A stretch of 64,000 nucleotides of DNA, from contig OZ242017.1 of the NCBI GenBank assembly GCA_965204835.1, positions 1,860,001-1,924,000 on the forward strand. Reading direction: 5' to 3'. Positions 27,329 to 36,354 of the stretch are shown in pieces. The position numbers and the translations under genes are program-made. Below the pieces are notes generated by a model. That model was given only the letters and a program-made list of their open reading frames with translations, was not told the DNA's origin and ran no database searches. Within the stretch, counting starts at the first letter, position 1, and each line of letters starts with the position of its first letter. The stretch comes from VXMT01 sp965204835. GTDB lineage: Bacteria > Chloroflexota > Dehalococcoidia > UBA2979.

Positions 27329-28489
27329 CTACGCGAGCGCCCCGAAGAACGCCGCCACGTCGTCGGCGAACAGCTGCGGCTGTTCCAGCGCGGCGAAGTG
27401 GCCGCCTCGCTCCATCTCGCTCCAGCGCACGAGGTTGTACGTGCGCTCGACGGCGGCGCGCGGCGGCGCCCACGGCTCGGCCGGGAAGCGCGCGAACGCC
27501 GTTGGCGTCTCGATGCGGCCCGGGCCGTCGTACGTGGGCTCCTCGCGCCGCGCCTCGTAGTAGGTGCGCGCGGCGGACAGCACCTTGCCCGTCAGCCAGT
27601 AGAGCGTGACGTTCGCGAGCACGTCGTCGCGGTCGAAGGTCTCCCACAGGTCGTCGCCGTGGTCGCTCCACCCGTGGAACTTCTCGAGGATCCACGCGAG
27701 CAGGCCGACAGGCGAGTCGTTGAGCGCGTAGGCGAGCGTCTGCGGCTTCGTGCCCTGGAGCGCGCCGTAGGCGCCCTCGTGCACGCGCCGATCGGCCTGC
27801 TCAGCCCACCACGTCGCCTCCTCGGGCGACAGGTCGGCGTCGTCGTCGGGACGAGGGAGCGGCGGGAAGTTGAGGTGCAGACCGGCGACGGCATCGGGGT
27901 GCGACTCGGCGAGGCGGCTCCCGATGATCGCCCCCCAGTCCCCGCCCTGCACGCCGTAGCGCTGATACCCGAGGGCGCCCATGAGCGCGTGCATGCGCTC
28001 GGCGATGCGGCCGGGGTGCATTCCGGGCCCAGGCGGCGCGTCCGAGAACCCGTAGCCGGGCAACGACGGCACGACCACCTCGAACGCCGGCCCGCCGCCC
28101 GCGCCCGACGAGAGCAGCTCGGCGGCCGGGATGAGCTCGACGAACGAGCCGGGCCAGCCGTGCAGCAGCAGCAGCGGGACCGGCGCGACCTCGCCGGCGT
28201 CGTGGCCCGGCGCGAACAGGAAGCAATGCAGCTCGCCCTCGGGGTCGCCGAGGGGGCCGCGTAGCTGGGCGTGGCGGTTGAGCCGCTCCTGCACCTCGAA
28301 CCAGTCGAACTCGGTACGCCAGTAGCGCACGAGGTTGCGCAGCACGGCGTCGTTGGTGCCTGCAGACCAGCCGGTGGCGAAGGGCATGGCGGGCCACCGC
28401 GTCGCGTCGATGCGGCGATGGAGGTCCGCGACGGCGCGCGCGCTGAACGCGATGCGGAACGGCAGCATCCGCATCTGCGCGGGGTTCAC
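27329..28489 (-). CDS. Epoxide hydrolase (EHN domain plus alpha/beta hydrolase)
   Basis: 386 residues from GTG. An N-terminal EHN domain (about 10-115) with WRTEFDWFEVQERLN leads into the alpha/beta hydrolase core: oxyanion HGWPGS, nucleophile Asp in GGDWGA, catalytic His in MERGGHFAALEQP. Opens epoxides to diols in the cytoplasm; EHN-type enzymes act on a broad set of lipophilic epoxides. It follows an enoyl-CoA hydratase gene by about 30 bp and may share its transcript, which suggests a hydrocarbon or terpenoid breakdown role, not proven. Confidence 0.9.
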   Translation of the reverse strand: MNPAQMRMLPFRIAFSARAVADLHRRIDATRWPAMPFATGWSAGTNDAVLRNLVRYWRTEFDWFEVQERLNRHAQLRGPLGDPEGELHCFLFAPGHDAGEVAPVPLLLLHGWPGSFVELIPAAELLSSGAGGGPAFEVVVPSLPGYGFSDAPPGPGMHPGRIAERMHALMGALGYQRYGVQGGDWGAIIGSRLAESHPDAVAGLHLNFPPLPRPDDDADLSPEEATWWAEQADRRVHEGAYGALQGTKPQTLAYALNDSPVGLLAWILEKFHGWSDHGDDLWETFDRDDVLANVTLYWLTGKVLSAARTYYEARREEPTYDGPGRIETPTAFARFPAEPWAPPRAAVERTYNLVRWSEMERGGHFAALEQPQLFADDVAAFFGALA

Positions 28490-28519
28490 GGGGCGGCCGC
28501 CTCCACGCGCCCGAGGCGC

Positions 28520-29284
28520 CTAGCGGCCGTGGTAGACCGGCGTGCGCTTCTCGGCGAACGCGACGGCGGCCTCCTTCGTGTCCTCGAGGGCGTAGAGGTA
28601 GTCCTGCGCCTTCTTGAGCTCGACGGCGCTCTGGTACTGCGACAGCCGCGGCCGCGCCATCAGGAGCTGCTCCTTCGTGACCTGGACGTGGCGAGGAGGC
28701 AGCGCCGCGATCTCCTCGGCGATCTCGCGCGCGACGCGCATCACGTCGTCGCTTGGCACGACGTGGTTGGCGAGCCCGATCTCGTAGCAACGTTGCGCCG
28801 TGATCTGGTGGCCGCGGATCAGGATCTCGCTGGCCGCGAGCCACGGCACGTTGTTGATGACGCCGAAGTTCGTCGGGCCGATGGTGCCCGTGGGCACCTC
28901 GGACATCGCAAACACGGCATCGTCCGCCGCCACCACGATGTCCGAGTTGTAGGCGAGCGCCCAGCCCGCACCCCACGCGCCGCCGCGCACGGCGCTGATC
29001 ACGGGCTTCGTCGTGTACGGCGACGTGTTGCGGCCGCGCGCGCCCGTGGTGTGGCCGCCGAGCTCGGCCTGCTCCTTGATGTCACGGCCGGCGCAGAAGA
29101 TGCGCCCGGCGCCGGTGAGGATGATGACCCGCACCTCGTCGTCGTGGATCGCCACGTCCCACGCGGCGATCAGGTCGTCGGCGAGCTCGCTGCCGACGGC
29201 GTTGAGCCGCTCGGGCCGGTTGAGCGTGATGGTGGCGACGTGGCCGTCCATCTCGTACTGCACGAACTGCAACTCACCTGCCAT
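28520..29284 (-). CDS. Enoyl-CoA hydratase/isomerase (crotonase) family protein
   Basis: 254 residues. NRPERLNAVG, GAGRIFCAGRDIKE (oxyanion-hole loop) and DDAVFAMSEVPTGTIGP give the crotonase fold; the Glu in AMSEV matches one of the two catalytic Glu of hydratases, while the other usual position (in VRGGAWGAGWALAYN) has no Glu. It may therefore act as an isomerase or a specialised crotonase. Upstream of and probably cotranscribed with the epoxide hydrolase. Confidence 0.85.
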   Translation of the reverse strand: MAGELQFVQYEMDGHVATITLNRPERLNAVGSELADDLIAAWDVAIHDDEVRVIILTGAGRIFCAGRDIKEQAELGGHTTGARGRNTSPYTTKPVISAVRGGAWGAGWALAYNSDIVVAADDAVFAMSEVPTGTIGPTNFGVINNVPWLAASEILIRGHQITAQRCYEIGLANHVVPSDDVMRVAREIAEEIAALPPRHVQVTKEQLLMARPRLSQYQSAVELKKAQDYLYALEDTKEAAVAFAEKRTPVYHGR

Positions 29285-29356
29285 GACGGGCCTCCCTCTC
29301 GGTCGCCCGCACACTAGCCGCCCGCCGCCCCGCCCCGCAACGAGCCGACCGAGGGC

Positions 29357-30871
29357 TCAGTCCGCCGAGCGCCGCCGGTACTGGATCGCCTCGGCGAGGT
29401 GTGCGCCGCTGATCGTCTCGCAGCCGGCGAGGTCGGCGATGGTGCGCGCCACGCGCAGCACGCGATGGAACGCGCGCGCCGAGAGCCCGATCTGCTCCAT
29501 CGCCGCGGACAGCAGCGGCTCCGCGTCCGCCTCGAGCTGCTGCTGGCAGAACTCGCGCACCTCGACGGGGCCCATCTCGGCGTTCGTGAGGTGGTCCGTC
29601 CCCTCGAGCCGCTCGCGCTGCAGCTCGCGCGCTGCCTCGACGCGCTCGCGCACGGCCGCGCTCGGCTCGCCGGACGGCTCGCCCGAGAGCTCGTGGTACT
29701 CGACGCGCGGGACGTCCATGAACAGGTCGAAGCGGTCGAGGAGCGGCCCGGAGACGCGTCGCTGGTAGCGGGAGACCGTCGCCTCGTTGCACGAGCACGA
29801 GCGGCGCGCGTCGCCGTAGTAGCCGCACGGGCACGGGTTCATCGCGGCGATGAGCAGGATGCGCGCCGGGAATGTGAGCGAGCCGCGCGCCCGCGAGATG
29901 GTGACCGTGCCGCTCTCCAGCGGCTCGCGCAGCGCCTCAAGCGCCGCGCCGGGGTACTCCGGGAACTCGTCCAGGAAGAGCACGCCGCGGTGCGCGAGCG
30001 AGATCTCGCCCGGCCGGATCGTGCTCCCGCCGCCGACGAGGCCCGCGTGCGAGATGGTGTGGTGCGGCGCGCGGAAGGGCCGCTGCCGCACCAGCGCGCG
30101 GTCCTGCCCGACGAGCCCTGCCACCGAGTAGATCTTCGTCACGTCGAGGGCCTCGGCCGCGCTGAGCTCCGGCAGGATGCCGGGCACCGCGCGCGCGAGG
30201 AGTGTCTTCCCGGCGCCGGGCGGCCCCTGCAGCATCACGTTGTGGCTGCCCGCCGCGGCCACCTCCAGCGCGCGCTTCACATGCTCCTGGCCGCGCACCA
30301 CCGCGAGGTCAACCGCGTTGGGGTGATCGGCGCGCTCGCGCTCCGGCTCGCAGTCGGTGAGCCACGTCGCGGGCTCCTCGCGCACGTTCGAGAGCGTCTC
30401 AAGCGCGCGCACCTCGATCGTCTCGGCGAGCTGCGCCTCGGCGACATCCTCGGGCGGCACGACGGCCGTCGCGATGCCCTCCTCGGCGCACATCGAGACG
30501 AGCGGCAGCACGCCGTTGACGTGGCGCAGGTGGCCGTCGAGCGAGAGCTCGCCGAGCAGCGCCATCTCGCTGAAGTGGTCCGGCACCTGCTTCGACGCCA
30601 CGAGGATGGCGACGGCGATCGGGAGGTCGTAGAGCGGGCCCTGCTTGCGCACGTCGGCGGGCGCGAGGTTGACGGTGATGCGCCGCAGCGGGAACTCGAA
30701 GCCCGCGTTGCGGATCGCCGCCCGCACGCGCTCGCGCGCCTCCTGCACCGCCGCGTCGGGCAGCCCGACGATGTTGAACGCCGGCAGCCCGCTGCCGATG
30801 TCCACCTCGACGTCGACCGGGATGCCCTCGACCCCGACGACTGCACCGCTACGAACCTTCGCGAGCGTCAT
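29357..30871 (-). CDS. comM: ComM/YifB-like Mg-chelatase-family ATPase
   Basis: 504 residues from an ATG with GGAGG upstream. N-terminal Lon-like/S5 domain (FNIVGLPDAAVQEARERV), then AAA+ core with Walker A GPPGAGKT, Walker B VLFLDEFPE, a four-Cys insert CPCG and CSCN, and arginine-rich C-terminal lid. ComM is a helicase-like branch-migration factor that integrates transforming DNA. No other competence genes are adjacent. A GAAC-N4-GTTC box overlaps its promoter. Confidence 0.92.
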   Translation of the reverse strand: MTLAKVRSGAVVGVEGIPVDVEVDIGSGLPAFNIVGLPDAAVQEARERVRAAIRNAGFEFPLRRITVNLAPADVRKQGPLYDLPIAVAILVASKQVPDHFSEMALLGELSLDGHLRHVNGVLPLVSMCAEEGIATAVVPPEDVAEAQLAETIEVRALETLSNVREEPATWLTDCEPERERADHPNAVDLAVVRGQEHVKRALEVAAAGSHNVMLQGPPGAGKTLLARAVPGILPELSAAEALDVTKIYSVAGLVGQDRALVRQRPFRAPHHTISHAGLVGGGSTIRPGEISLAHRGVLFLDEFPEYPGAALEALREPLESGTVTISRARGSLTFPARILLIAAMNPCPCGYYGDARRSCSCNEATVSRYQRRVSGPLLDRFDLFMDVPRVEYHELSGEPSGEPSAAVRERVEAARELQRERLEGTDHLTNAEMGPVEVREFCQQQLEADAEPLLSAAMEQIGLSARAFHRVLRVARTIADLAGCETISGAHLAEAIQYRRRSAD

Positions 30872-30922
30872 GTGCGCGCCTCCATCCACCGCACGACGGC
30901 ACGGTTGGCCGTCACGGCGCGG

Positions 30923-30931
30923 ATTCTAGCA
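30923..30931 (-). promoter_or_regulatory. Extended -10 promoter of comM
   Basis: TGc-TAGAAT on the minus strand, about 50 bases before the ATG. Confidence 0.55.
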
Positions 30932-30948
30932 CATGCGTTCGTTCACGA

Positions 30949-30960
30949 GAACAATCGTTC
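30949..30960 (-). promoter_or_regulatory. Candidate LexA (SOS) box upstream of comM
   Basis: GAAC-AATC-GTTC, the core of the Gram-positive-type LexA site, lies where the -35 of the comM promoter would be. Nearby GTTC words (30937, 30941, 30971) and the direct repeat CAATCGTTC (30952 and 30966) make the site complex. Regulation is inferred from motif and position. Confidence 0.45.
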
Positions 30961-30989
30961 GCTGGCAATCGTTCCCAACACGTATGTTG

Positions 30990-33185
30990 TTAGCCCTCGG
31001 AGCGGGCTACCGAGATCACGCCGCGGATGCCGTCGAGGCGACCCATCAGGCGCGAGACCTGCGTGCGCCCCTCGGTCTCGAGCGTGAGGTGGATGGTGAT
31101 CGTGCGGTCGCCGTGGCCCTCGGTGCTGACGTTGACCATGTTGACGCCCTCGGACGCCACGAACGTGCTGATGTCGCGCAGCAGGCCGACGCGGTCCCAG
31201 GCGTGGACCCCCACGGCGGCGGCGTACAGCGCCCCGCTGTGGCCCCAATCGCACTCGACGAAGCGCTCGGACTCGGCGGCGTTGCGGGCGTTGTGGCAGC
31301 TCCGGCGGTGCACGGTCACCCCTCGCGACCGCGTCACGTAGCCGATGATGTCGTCGCCCGGCAGCGGCCCGCAGCAGCGCGCGAGGGTCACGTGCAGCCC
31401 GGCCGACCCGAGCACGCGCACACTGGGCGCACCTCTCGTGGCGCTGACGGTCGGCGCCGCGAGCTGCGGCGTGGGGGCCGCCTCGACGCCGCGGTCGACG
31501 AGCTTGTTGCTGAGGTTCTGCAGCGAGACGTCGCCGTAGCCGATCGCCGCGAGCAGGTCCTCGAAGCTCTCGTAGTTGAAGTCGCGGTGGAAGTCCTCGG
31601 GCACGTCGTCGATGCCCATGCGCTTGCGCTCGCGCTCCAGCAGCTCGCGGCCGCGGGCGACGTTCTCGCCACGCTCCTGGCGGCGGAACCACTGCCGCAC
31701 CTTCTGCCGCGAGTGACTCGATCCGAGGTAGCCGAGTTCCGTGCTCAGCCAGTCGCGCGAGGGCCCGTTGGAGCGCCGGCTGCTCAGGATCTCGACGATG
31801 TCGCCGTTCTGCAGCGGCGTGTTGAGCTGGGTGATGCGCCCGTTGATGCGGGCGCCGGTGCAGTGGTGCCCGAGGTCCGTGTGGATGCGGTACGCGAAGT
31901 CGATCGGCGTCGACCCCGCGGGCATCACGCGCACGTCGCCTCGCGGCGTGAAGACGAAGACCTGGTCGCGGAAGACGTCGGTCTTGACTGACTCGAGGAA
32001 GTCCTCGGTGCCGGACGCCTCCTGCTGCCACTCGATGAGATGGCGCAGCCAGGACATGCGCTCCTCGTACTGGCGGTCGCCGGCGCCGGCGTCCTCCTTG
32101 TAGCGCCAGTGCGCCGCGACGCCGTACTCGGCGATCTCGTGCATCTCGTGGGTGCGGATCTGCACCTCGAAGGGGCGCGCGCCCGGCCCCATGACGCTCG
32201 TGTGCAGCGACTGGTAGAGCGACTCTTTGGGGCTCGCGATGTAGTCGTCGAACGCACCGGGGATCGGGTGCCACGTCTGGTGGACGACGCCGAGCGCGTG
32301 GTAGCAGTCGCCGACGCCGCCGACGAGCACGCGGAACGCGACGAGGTCGTGGATCTGGTCGAAGGACTTCCCCTCGGCCGCGTAGCGCTGCATCTTCTCG
32401 TGCGTCGAGTAGAGGTGCTTCACTCGGCCTGTCACGTTCGCCTCGACGCCCGCCTCCGACAGCGCCTCGCGTAGCTGCCGCTCAATCCTCCGCACGAACC
32501 GCTCGCGCTGTGTGCGCCGCGAGGAGATCGCGGACGCCGCCCGCCGGTACTGGTCGGGTTCGAGCAGCCGGAACGCGAGGTCCTCGAGCTGCCACTTCAT
32601 CTGCCAGATGCCGAGCCGCCCCGCGAGCGGCGCGTAGATGTCCATCGTCTCGCGCGCGATCTCGCGCTGGCGATGCGGTTCGAGGTGCTCGATGGTGCGC
32701 ATGTTGTGCAGCCGGTCGGCGATCTTGACGATCACGACCCGCACATCCTCGGCCATCGCCAGCAGCATCTTGCGCACGGTCTCGGCGTCCACGGCGCCCT
32801 TGCCGCCGGGCGCGGCCGTCGAGGGGATGTGGTCGATCTTCGTGGCGCCTTCGACGAGGTTCGCGACATCGACGTTGAAGCGGCTGACCAGTTGCTCGCG
32901 GCTGACGTCGCAGTCCTCCATGACGTCATGGAGCAGGGCTGCCTGCACCGTGTGCGCGTCCATGTGGAGCTCGGCGACGAGCCTCGCGACGGCGACGGGG
33001 TGCGTGATGTACGGCTCACCGGAGCGGCGGAACTGCTCGCTGTGACACTCAGCGGCGAACTCGTACGCCTGCCGGACTTCGTCGAGGCGGTCGTCCGGGA
33101 GGTATCCGCGCAGCGAATCGAGCAGCTCCGTGGAGCCGTCGTCGAAGGTCGTCCCGGTGCGTTGCTGCACGCTGGACGTGGTCAT
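30990..33185 (-). CDS. rel: Bifunctional (p)ppGpp synthetase/hydrolase, Rel family
   Basis: 731 residues from ATG. HD hydrolase with HDVMEDC and KIADRLHNMRT, synthetase with GRVKHLYSTHEKM and VQIRTHEMHEIAEYG, TGS domain (RGDVRVMPAGSTPIDFAY), zinc-finger/helical region and C-terminal ACT. Both catalytic parts keep key motifs, so synthesis and hydrolysis of the alarmone are both expected. Monocistronic, divergent from hisS. Its extended -10 puts the RNA start two bases before the ATG, so the message is essentially leaderless. Confidence 0.95.
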   Translation of the reverse strand: MTTSSVQQRTGTTFDDGSTELLDSLRGYLPDDRLDEVRQAYEFAAECHSEQFRRSGEPYITHPVAVARLVAELHMDAHTVQAALLHDVMEDCDVSREQLVSRFNVDVANLVEGATKIDHIPSTAAPGGKGAVDAETVRKMLLAMAEDVRVVIVKIADRLHNMRTIEHLEPHRQREIARETMDIYAPLAGRLGIWQMKWQLEDLAFRLLEPDQYRRAASAISSRRTQRERFVRRIERQLREALSEAGVEANVTGRVKHLYSTHEKMQRYAAEGKSFDQIHDLVAFRVLVGGVGDCYHALGVVHQTWHPIPGAFDDYIASPKESLYQSLHTSVMGPGARPFEVQIRTHEMHEIAEYGVAAHWRYKEDAGAGDRQYEERMSWLRHLIEWQQEASGTEDFLESVKTDVFRDQVFVFTPRGDVRVMPAGSTPIDFAYRIHTDLGHHCTGARINGRITQLNTPLQNGDIVEILSSRRSNGPSRDWLSTELGYLGSSHSRQKVRQWFRRQERGENVARGRELLERERKRMGIDDVPEDFHRDFNYESFEDLLAAIGYGDVSLQNLSNKLVDRGVEAAPTPQLAAPTVSATRGAPSVRVLGSAGLHVTLARCCGPLPGDDIIGYVTRSRGVTVHRRSCHNARNAAESERFVECDWGHSGALYAAAVGVHAWDRVGLLRDISTFVASEGVNMVNVSTEGHGDRTITIHLTLETEGRTQVSRLMGRLDGIRGVISVARSEG

Positions 33186-33193
33186 GCTCAGGC

Positions 33194-33202
33194 AGCTTAG
33201 CA
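33194..33202 (-). promoter_or_regulatory. Extended -10 promoter of rel
   Basis: TGc-TAAGCT, ending nine bases before the ATG. Confidence 0.5.
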
Positions 33203-33295
33203 CTTTGACGCCGGTCGAGACAGCGCGTGATGAACACGACCCGCGCAGCGCGTACCCTCGTTCGAGGCGGCGACGGGCGCGCCGCCGGAGGGCGT

Positions 33296-34603
33296 ATGGC
33301 GGACCTGCAGGCTCCCCGCGGCATGAGCGACGTCCTCCCCGAGGACGAGCCGCTCTGGCGCTTCGTCCGCGACACCGCGGAGCGCGTCGCCCGCTCCTTC
33401 GACTACCGGCTGATCAGCACCCCGATCGTCGAGGACGTGCGCGTCTTCGCGCGCACGGCAGGCGACGAGTCCGACATCGTCTCGAAGGAGATGTACGTCT
33501 TCGAGGACCGCGGGGGCGGGGAGCTTGCCCTGCGGCCCGAGGGCACCGCGGCCGTCTGCCGCGCCTACATCGAGCACGGCATGGGCAGCCGCCCGCAGCC
33601 GGTCCGCCTCTACTACTTCGGCCCGATGTTCCGCTACGACCGCCCGCAGGCCGGGCGCTACCGCCAGCTCTGGCAGTTCGGCGTTGAGTGCATCGGCGAC
33701 CCGTCGCCGGCCGCCGACGCCGAGATCATCGAGCTCCAGCACACGTTTTTCCGCGAGGTCGGACTCATCCGTACTGACGTTTCGGATACCTCCCAGAACC
33801 TCGTGCTGCGCATCAACTCGATCGGCACCGCCGAGACGCGCCGCACGTACGTCGACGTGCTGCGCGAGCACCTGCGCCCACACCTCGACGGCCTCACGCA
33901 CGACTCGCAGCGGCGCTTCGAGACGAATGTGCTGCGCATCCTCGACTCGAAGGAGGACGCCGCCCACCCCGCCCTCACGAGCGCCCCGAGCATCCTCGAC
34001 TACCTCACCGACGAGGACGCCGAGCATTTCGCCGAGGTACGGGCGCTCCTCGACGCATCAGGCATCCCCTACGAGGTCGCCCCGAACATCGTGCGCGGGC
34101 TCGACTACTACGCGCGCACGGTGTGGGAGTTCGAGCCGCCCGCAGACGAGGGCTCGGCTGGAGGCCAGCAGGGCACCGTCAGCGCCGGCGGCCGCTACGA
34201 CGGCCTCATGGAGCTCCTCGGCGGCCCCCCGACGCCGGGCACCGGCACCGCGATGGGCGTCGAGCGCACGGTGCTCAACCTCCGCGCCCGCGGCATCGAG
34301 CCCCCCTCGAACGCCGCAGTGGACGTGGTCACGATCCCGCTCGGCGAGCACGGCCCGGCGGCGGCGCTGCGCCTGGCGCAGTCACTGCGCGCGGCCGGCC
34401 TCACCGTCCGCGCCGGCATCCCGGGCCGTTCACTGCGCGCCCAGCTGCGCGGCGCCGACGCCGCCGGCGCCCGCTACGCCGCCATCCTCGGCAACGACGA
34501 GGCGGCCCGCGGCGTGGTGCAGCTCAAGCACCTCGCAGGCGACGGTGAGCAGCGCGAGGTGGCGGTGGGTGATGCGGCCGGGGCTGTGCGGGCCGACGGG
34601 TAG
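33296..34603 (+). CDS. hisS: Histidyl-tRNA synthetase
   Basis: 435 residues from the ATG preceded by CCGGAGGG. Class II motifs: motif 2 region LRPEGTAAVCRAY, the HisA signature GLDYYARTVWEF, and a C-terminal anticodon-binding domain (DVVTIPLGEHGPAA). It charges tRNA-His. The last 19 residues, GEQREVAVGDAAGAVRADG, are copied in DNA at 36355, evidence of local duplication. TACCCT at 33253 is a possible -10. Confidence 0.95.
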   Translation: MADLQAPRGMSDVLPEDEPLWRFVRDTAERVARSFDYRLISTPIVEDVRVFARTAGDESDIVSKEMYVFEDRGGGELALRPEGTAAVCRAYIEHGMGSRPQPVRLYYFGPMFRYDRPQAGRYRQLWQFGVECIGDPSPAADAEIIELQHTFFREVGLIRTDVSDTSQNLVLRINSIGTAETRRTYVDVLREHLRPHLDGLTHDSQRRFETNVLRILDSKEDAAHPALTSAPSILDYLTDEDAEHFAEVRALLDASGIPYEVAPNIVRGLDYYARTVWEFEPPADEGSAGGQQGTVSAGGRYDGLMELLGGPPTPGTGTAMGVERTVLNLRARGIEPPSNAAVDVVTIPLGEHGPAAALRLAQSLRAAGLTVRAGIPGRSLRAQLRGADAAGARYAAILGNDEAARGVVQLKHLAGDGEQREVAVGDAAGAVRADG

Positions 34604-34612
34604 GCAGCGACT

Positions 34613-34975
34613 TCAGTCGACGGCCGTCAGCCAGTGCTCCCCCTCGATCGCCAAATCAGAAGCCAGGAGCGCGTCGAGCGCGCGCACGAGGCGACCGAAG
34701 GTCCGAGGGCGTCCGCGCGGCCACCTGACGTTGCTCGTGACAATGAACGCTGGGTACGCACGACCCTCGCGCGCCTCGATCAGCGCGAGATCACGGTAGT
34801 CGTCAGCGTCTTCGGTCACGACGATACGGTTCTCCTCCAGCGCGGCCGCCAGGATCACAGCGTCTGACTTGGTGCGGAGGTCTGCTCGTTCCGCTACCGC
34901 GACAACGTCGTGCCCGCGCGCACGCAGTTGCCTGGCCACTGCTGGTGACCACATCTCATCCAGGAGCAGCTTCAA
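34613..34975 (-). CDS. DUF5615-type PIN-like protein, module C toxin candidate
   Basis: 120 residues from TTG directly after the partner's stop codon. MKLLLDEMWSPAVARQLRARGHDVV holds the first acidic pair (split: MKLLLDEMW and LRARGHDVV); the second set is VVTEDADDYRDLA. DUF5615 proteins belong to the PIN-like nuclease fold and usually pair with DUF433-like partners. Here the pairing is repeated three times in a row on the same strand. Ends 9 bases from the hisS stop, convergently. Toxicity is untested. Confidence 0.8.
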   Translation of the reverse strand: MKLLLDEMWSPAVARQLRARGHDVVAVAERADLRTKSDAVILAAALEENRIVVTEDADDYRDLALIEAREGRAYPAFIVTSNVRWPRGRPRTFGRLVRALDALLASDLAIEGEHWLTAVD

Positions 34976-35317
34976 CTACGGAGCCAGACCCTGCTTCATC
35001 CGCCAGGCGGCTTCTGCTCGCTCCGAGGACTCGTCGAGACGTCTCATCCAGTCGTCGATCTCGTCCCGGTAGTCGACGTAGTAGCGAACGGCCGCCAGCA
35101 CGGACTCGACCGGGAGCTCCATCCCTGTTGCGGCTTCCGTGGCGGCGAGCTCCATAGCCTCATCGCTATCGAGTCGCCCCTTGCAGAAGAGTCGCGCAAG
35201 CACCCAGACCTGCGGACCGTCCGCCAACGCGGGGCGCCGCCCCGTCGCGCCATCACGGAACACGATGCCGGGGTGCCGCTTCATGCGGCGCTGCTCTTCG
35301 GCCAGCGAGATGGCCAT
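34976..35317 (-). CDS. Antitoxin-like partner, module C (lacks the N-terminal DNA-binding part)
   Basis: 113 residues. It keeps the DUF433-like core RHPGIVFRDGATGRRPALA, GPQVWVLARLF and the helix-rich end YYVDYRDEIDDWMRRLDE. Compared with modules A and B (146 residues) about 35 N-terminal residues that look like a ribbon-helix-helix are missing, replaced by MAISLAEEQRRMK. It may still bind its PIN partner but could not repress the promoter alone. The partner gene starts at its stop (TAGTTG). Confidence 0.7.
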   Translation of the reverse strand: MAISLAEEQRRMKRHPGIVFRDGATGRRPALADGPQVWVLARLFCKGRLDSDEAMELAATEAATGMELPVESVLAAVRYYVDYRDEIDDWMRRLDESSERAEAAWRMKQGLAP

Positions 35318-35323
35318 GTCGTC

Positions 35324-35367
35324 GGTACCTCCACCGCTGTGGGAGCGGTCGACACATCGTAGCACCG
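35324..35367 (-). repeat. Shared promoter/leader element, copy C
   Basis: 44 bp; 39 of 44 match copies A and B by hand count. Contains the extended -10 TGc-TACGAT (minus strand) and a CCAC/GTGG hairpin next to the GGAGG ribosome site. Confidence 0.8.
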
Positions 35368-35470
35368 AGACGTGCGGGGTCATCCGACCAGATCGCCGTG
35401 ACGCGAGTGCCGCAAGGAGGCACCGGGGGCGCAGCAACCACCGTGCGAGGTGGCGTCTACGGGCGCACCC

Positions 35471-35833
35471 TCAGTCGACCGGCGTCAGCCAGTGCTCCCT
35501 CTCGATCGCCACACCAGACGCCAAGAGCGCGTCGAGCGCGCGCACGAGGCGACCGACGGTACGCGGACGGCCGCGCGGCAAGCGCCGGTTGGTCGTCAGG
35601 ATGAGCCCGGGGTGCTGTCCACCGGATCGCACCTCGGCGGCGGCGAGTCGGCGGTAATCGCCCCGATCCTCGGTCACGACAATGCGATCGTCCTCACGCG
35701 CAGCGGCGAGAATCCCAAGGTCCGAAAGGCCTCGTAGCCCGCTCACATCGGTCACCGCGATGACATCGTGGCCGCGTGCTCGCAGCCCGGCCGCTACGGC
35801 CGGGTCCATCATCTCGTCGAGGAGCAGCTTCAA
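35471..35833 (-). CDS. DUF5615-type PIN-like protein, module B toxin candidate
   Basis: 120 residues from TTG overlapping the partner's stop (TTGA). Acidic PIN residues are in MKLLLDEMMD and VVTEDRGDYRRLA; the C-terminus GRPRTVGRLVRALDALL then EREHWLTPVD is nearly that of module C, so these two are the closest pair. Same strand, same order and same start type. Non-AUG start and overlap suggest the toxin is made in lower amount than its partner. Confidence 0.8.
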   Translation of the reverse strand: MKLLLDEMMDPAVAAGLRARGHDVIAVTDVSGLRGLSDLGILAAAREDDRIVVTEDRGDYRRLAAAEVRSGGQHPGLILTTNRRLPRGRPRTVGRLVRALDALLASGVAIEREHWLTPVD

Positions 35834-36270
35834 GCGCGCTGAAGCTCGCGCTTACGCAGCCACTCCGCTTCGGCTCGTTCCGACTCCTCATCGAGGATGC
35901 GCATCCACTCATCGATCTCGTCGTGGTAGTCGATGTAGTAGCGGATGGCGGCCAGCATCATGTGGCGCGGGACGCTGCTGAGGAGCCCGATCGCGTGGTC
36001 CGCGGCCCGCTCGATCGCGTCGTCGCTGTCGAGGGGAAGCTCGCGGAAGAGGCGGGCGACCATCCAGACATCGGGGCCGCCCATCAGCACCGGACGTCGT
36101 CCGGCTGGCTCGGTCCGGAAGAACACCCACGGATGCTTCGCCATCCTCAGGCCTTCTTCGAGGAGCCGCGCAGCCGCCTCGTCGCGCGATTCGCCTTCCT
36201 CGCGACCGTGCTCGTCGAGCATGTCGAGCAAGGCGCCGTCGAGTTCGATCGACAGGTGTTGCTTCTCCAC
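35830..36270 (-). CDS. Antitoxin-like protein, module B (RHH-like N-terminus plus DUF433-like core)
   Basis: 146 residues from GTG with GGAGGA upstream. Residues 1-45 (VEKQHLSIELDGALLDMLDE and SRDEAAARLLEEGLRM) read as a beta strand and two helices, like ribbon-helix-helix repressors. The core AKHPWVFFRTEPAGRRPVL, GGPDVWMVARLF and YYIDYHDEIDEWMRILDEE matches modules A and C. Expected to bind both the promoter and the adjoining PIN protein. Confidence 0.72.
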   Translation of the reverse strand: MEKQHLSIELDGALLDMLDEHGREEGESRDEAAARLLEEGLRMAKHPWVFFRTEPAGRRPVLMGGPDVWMVARLFRELPLDSDDAIERAADHAIGLLSSVPRHMMLAAIRYYIDYHDEIDEWMRILDEESERAEAEWLRKRELQRA

Positions 36271-36273
36271 CGT

Positions 36274-36317
36274 CAGTCCTCCACCGCCGTGGGAGCGGTC
36301 GACACATCGTAGCACCG
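36274..36317 (-). repeat. Shared promoter/leader element, copy B
   Basis: 44 bp identical to copy A. Minus-strand order: TGc-TACGAT, GTCGAC, a CCAC-GGCG-GTGG hairpin, then AGGAC just before the start codon. Confidence 0.85.
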
Positions 36318-36354
36318 CCGTTAGCGGAGCCGTCCCGAGCGGGGCACGGCTGCC

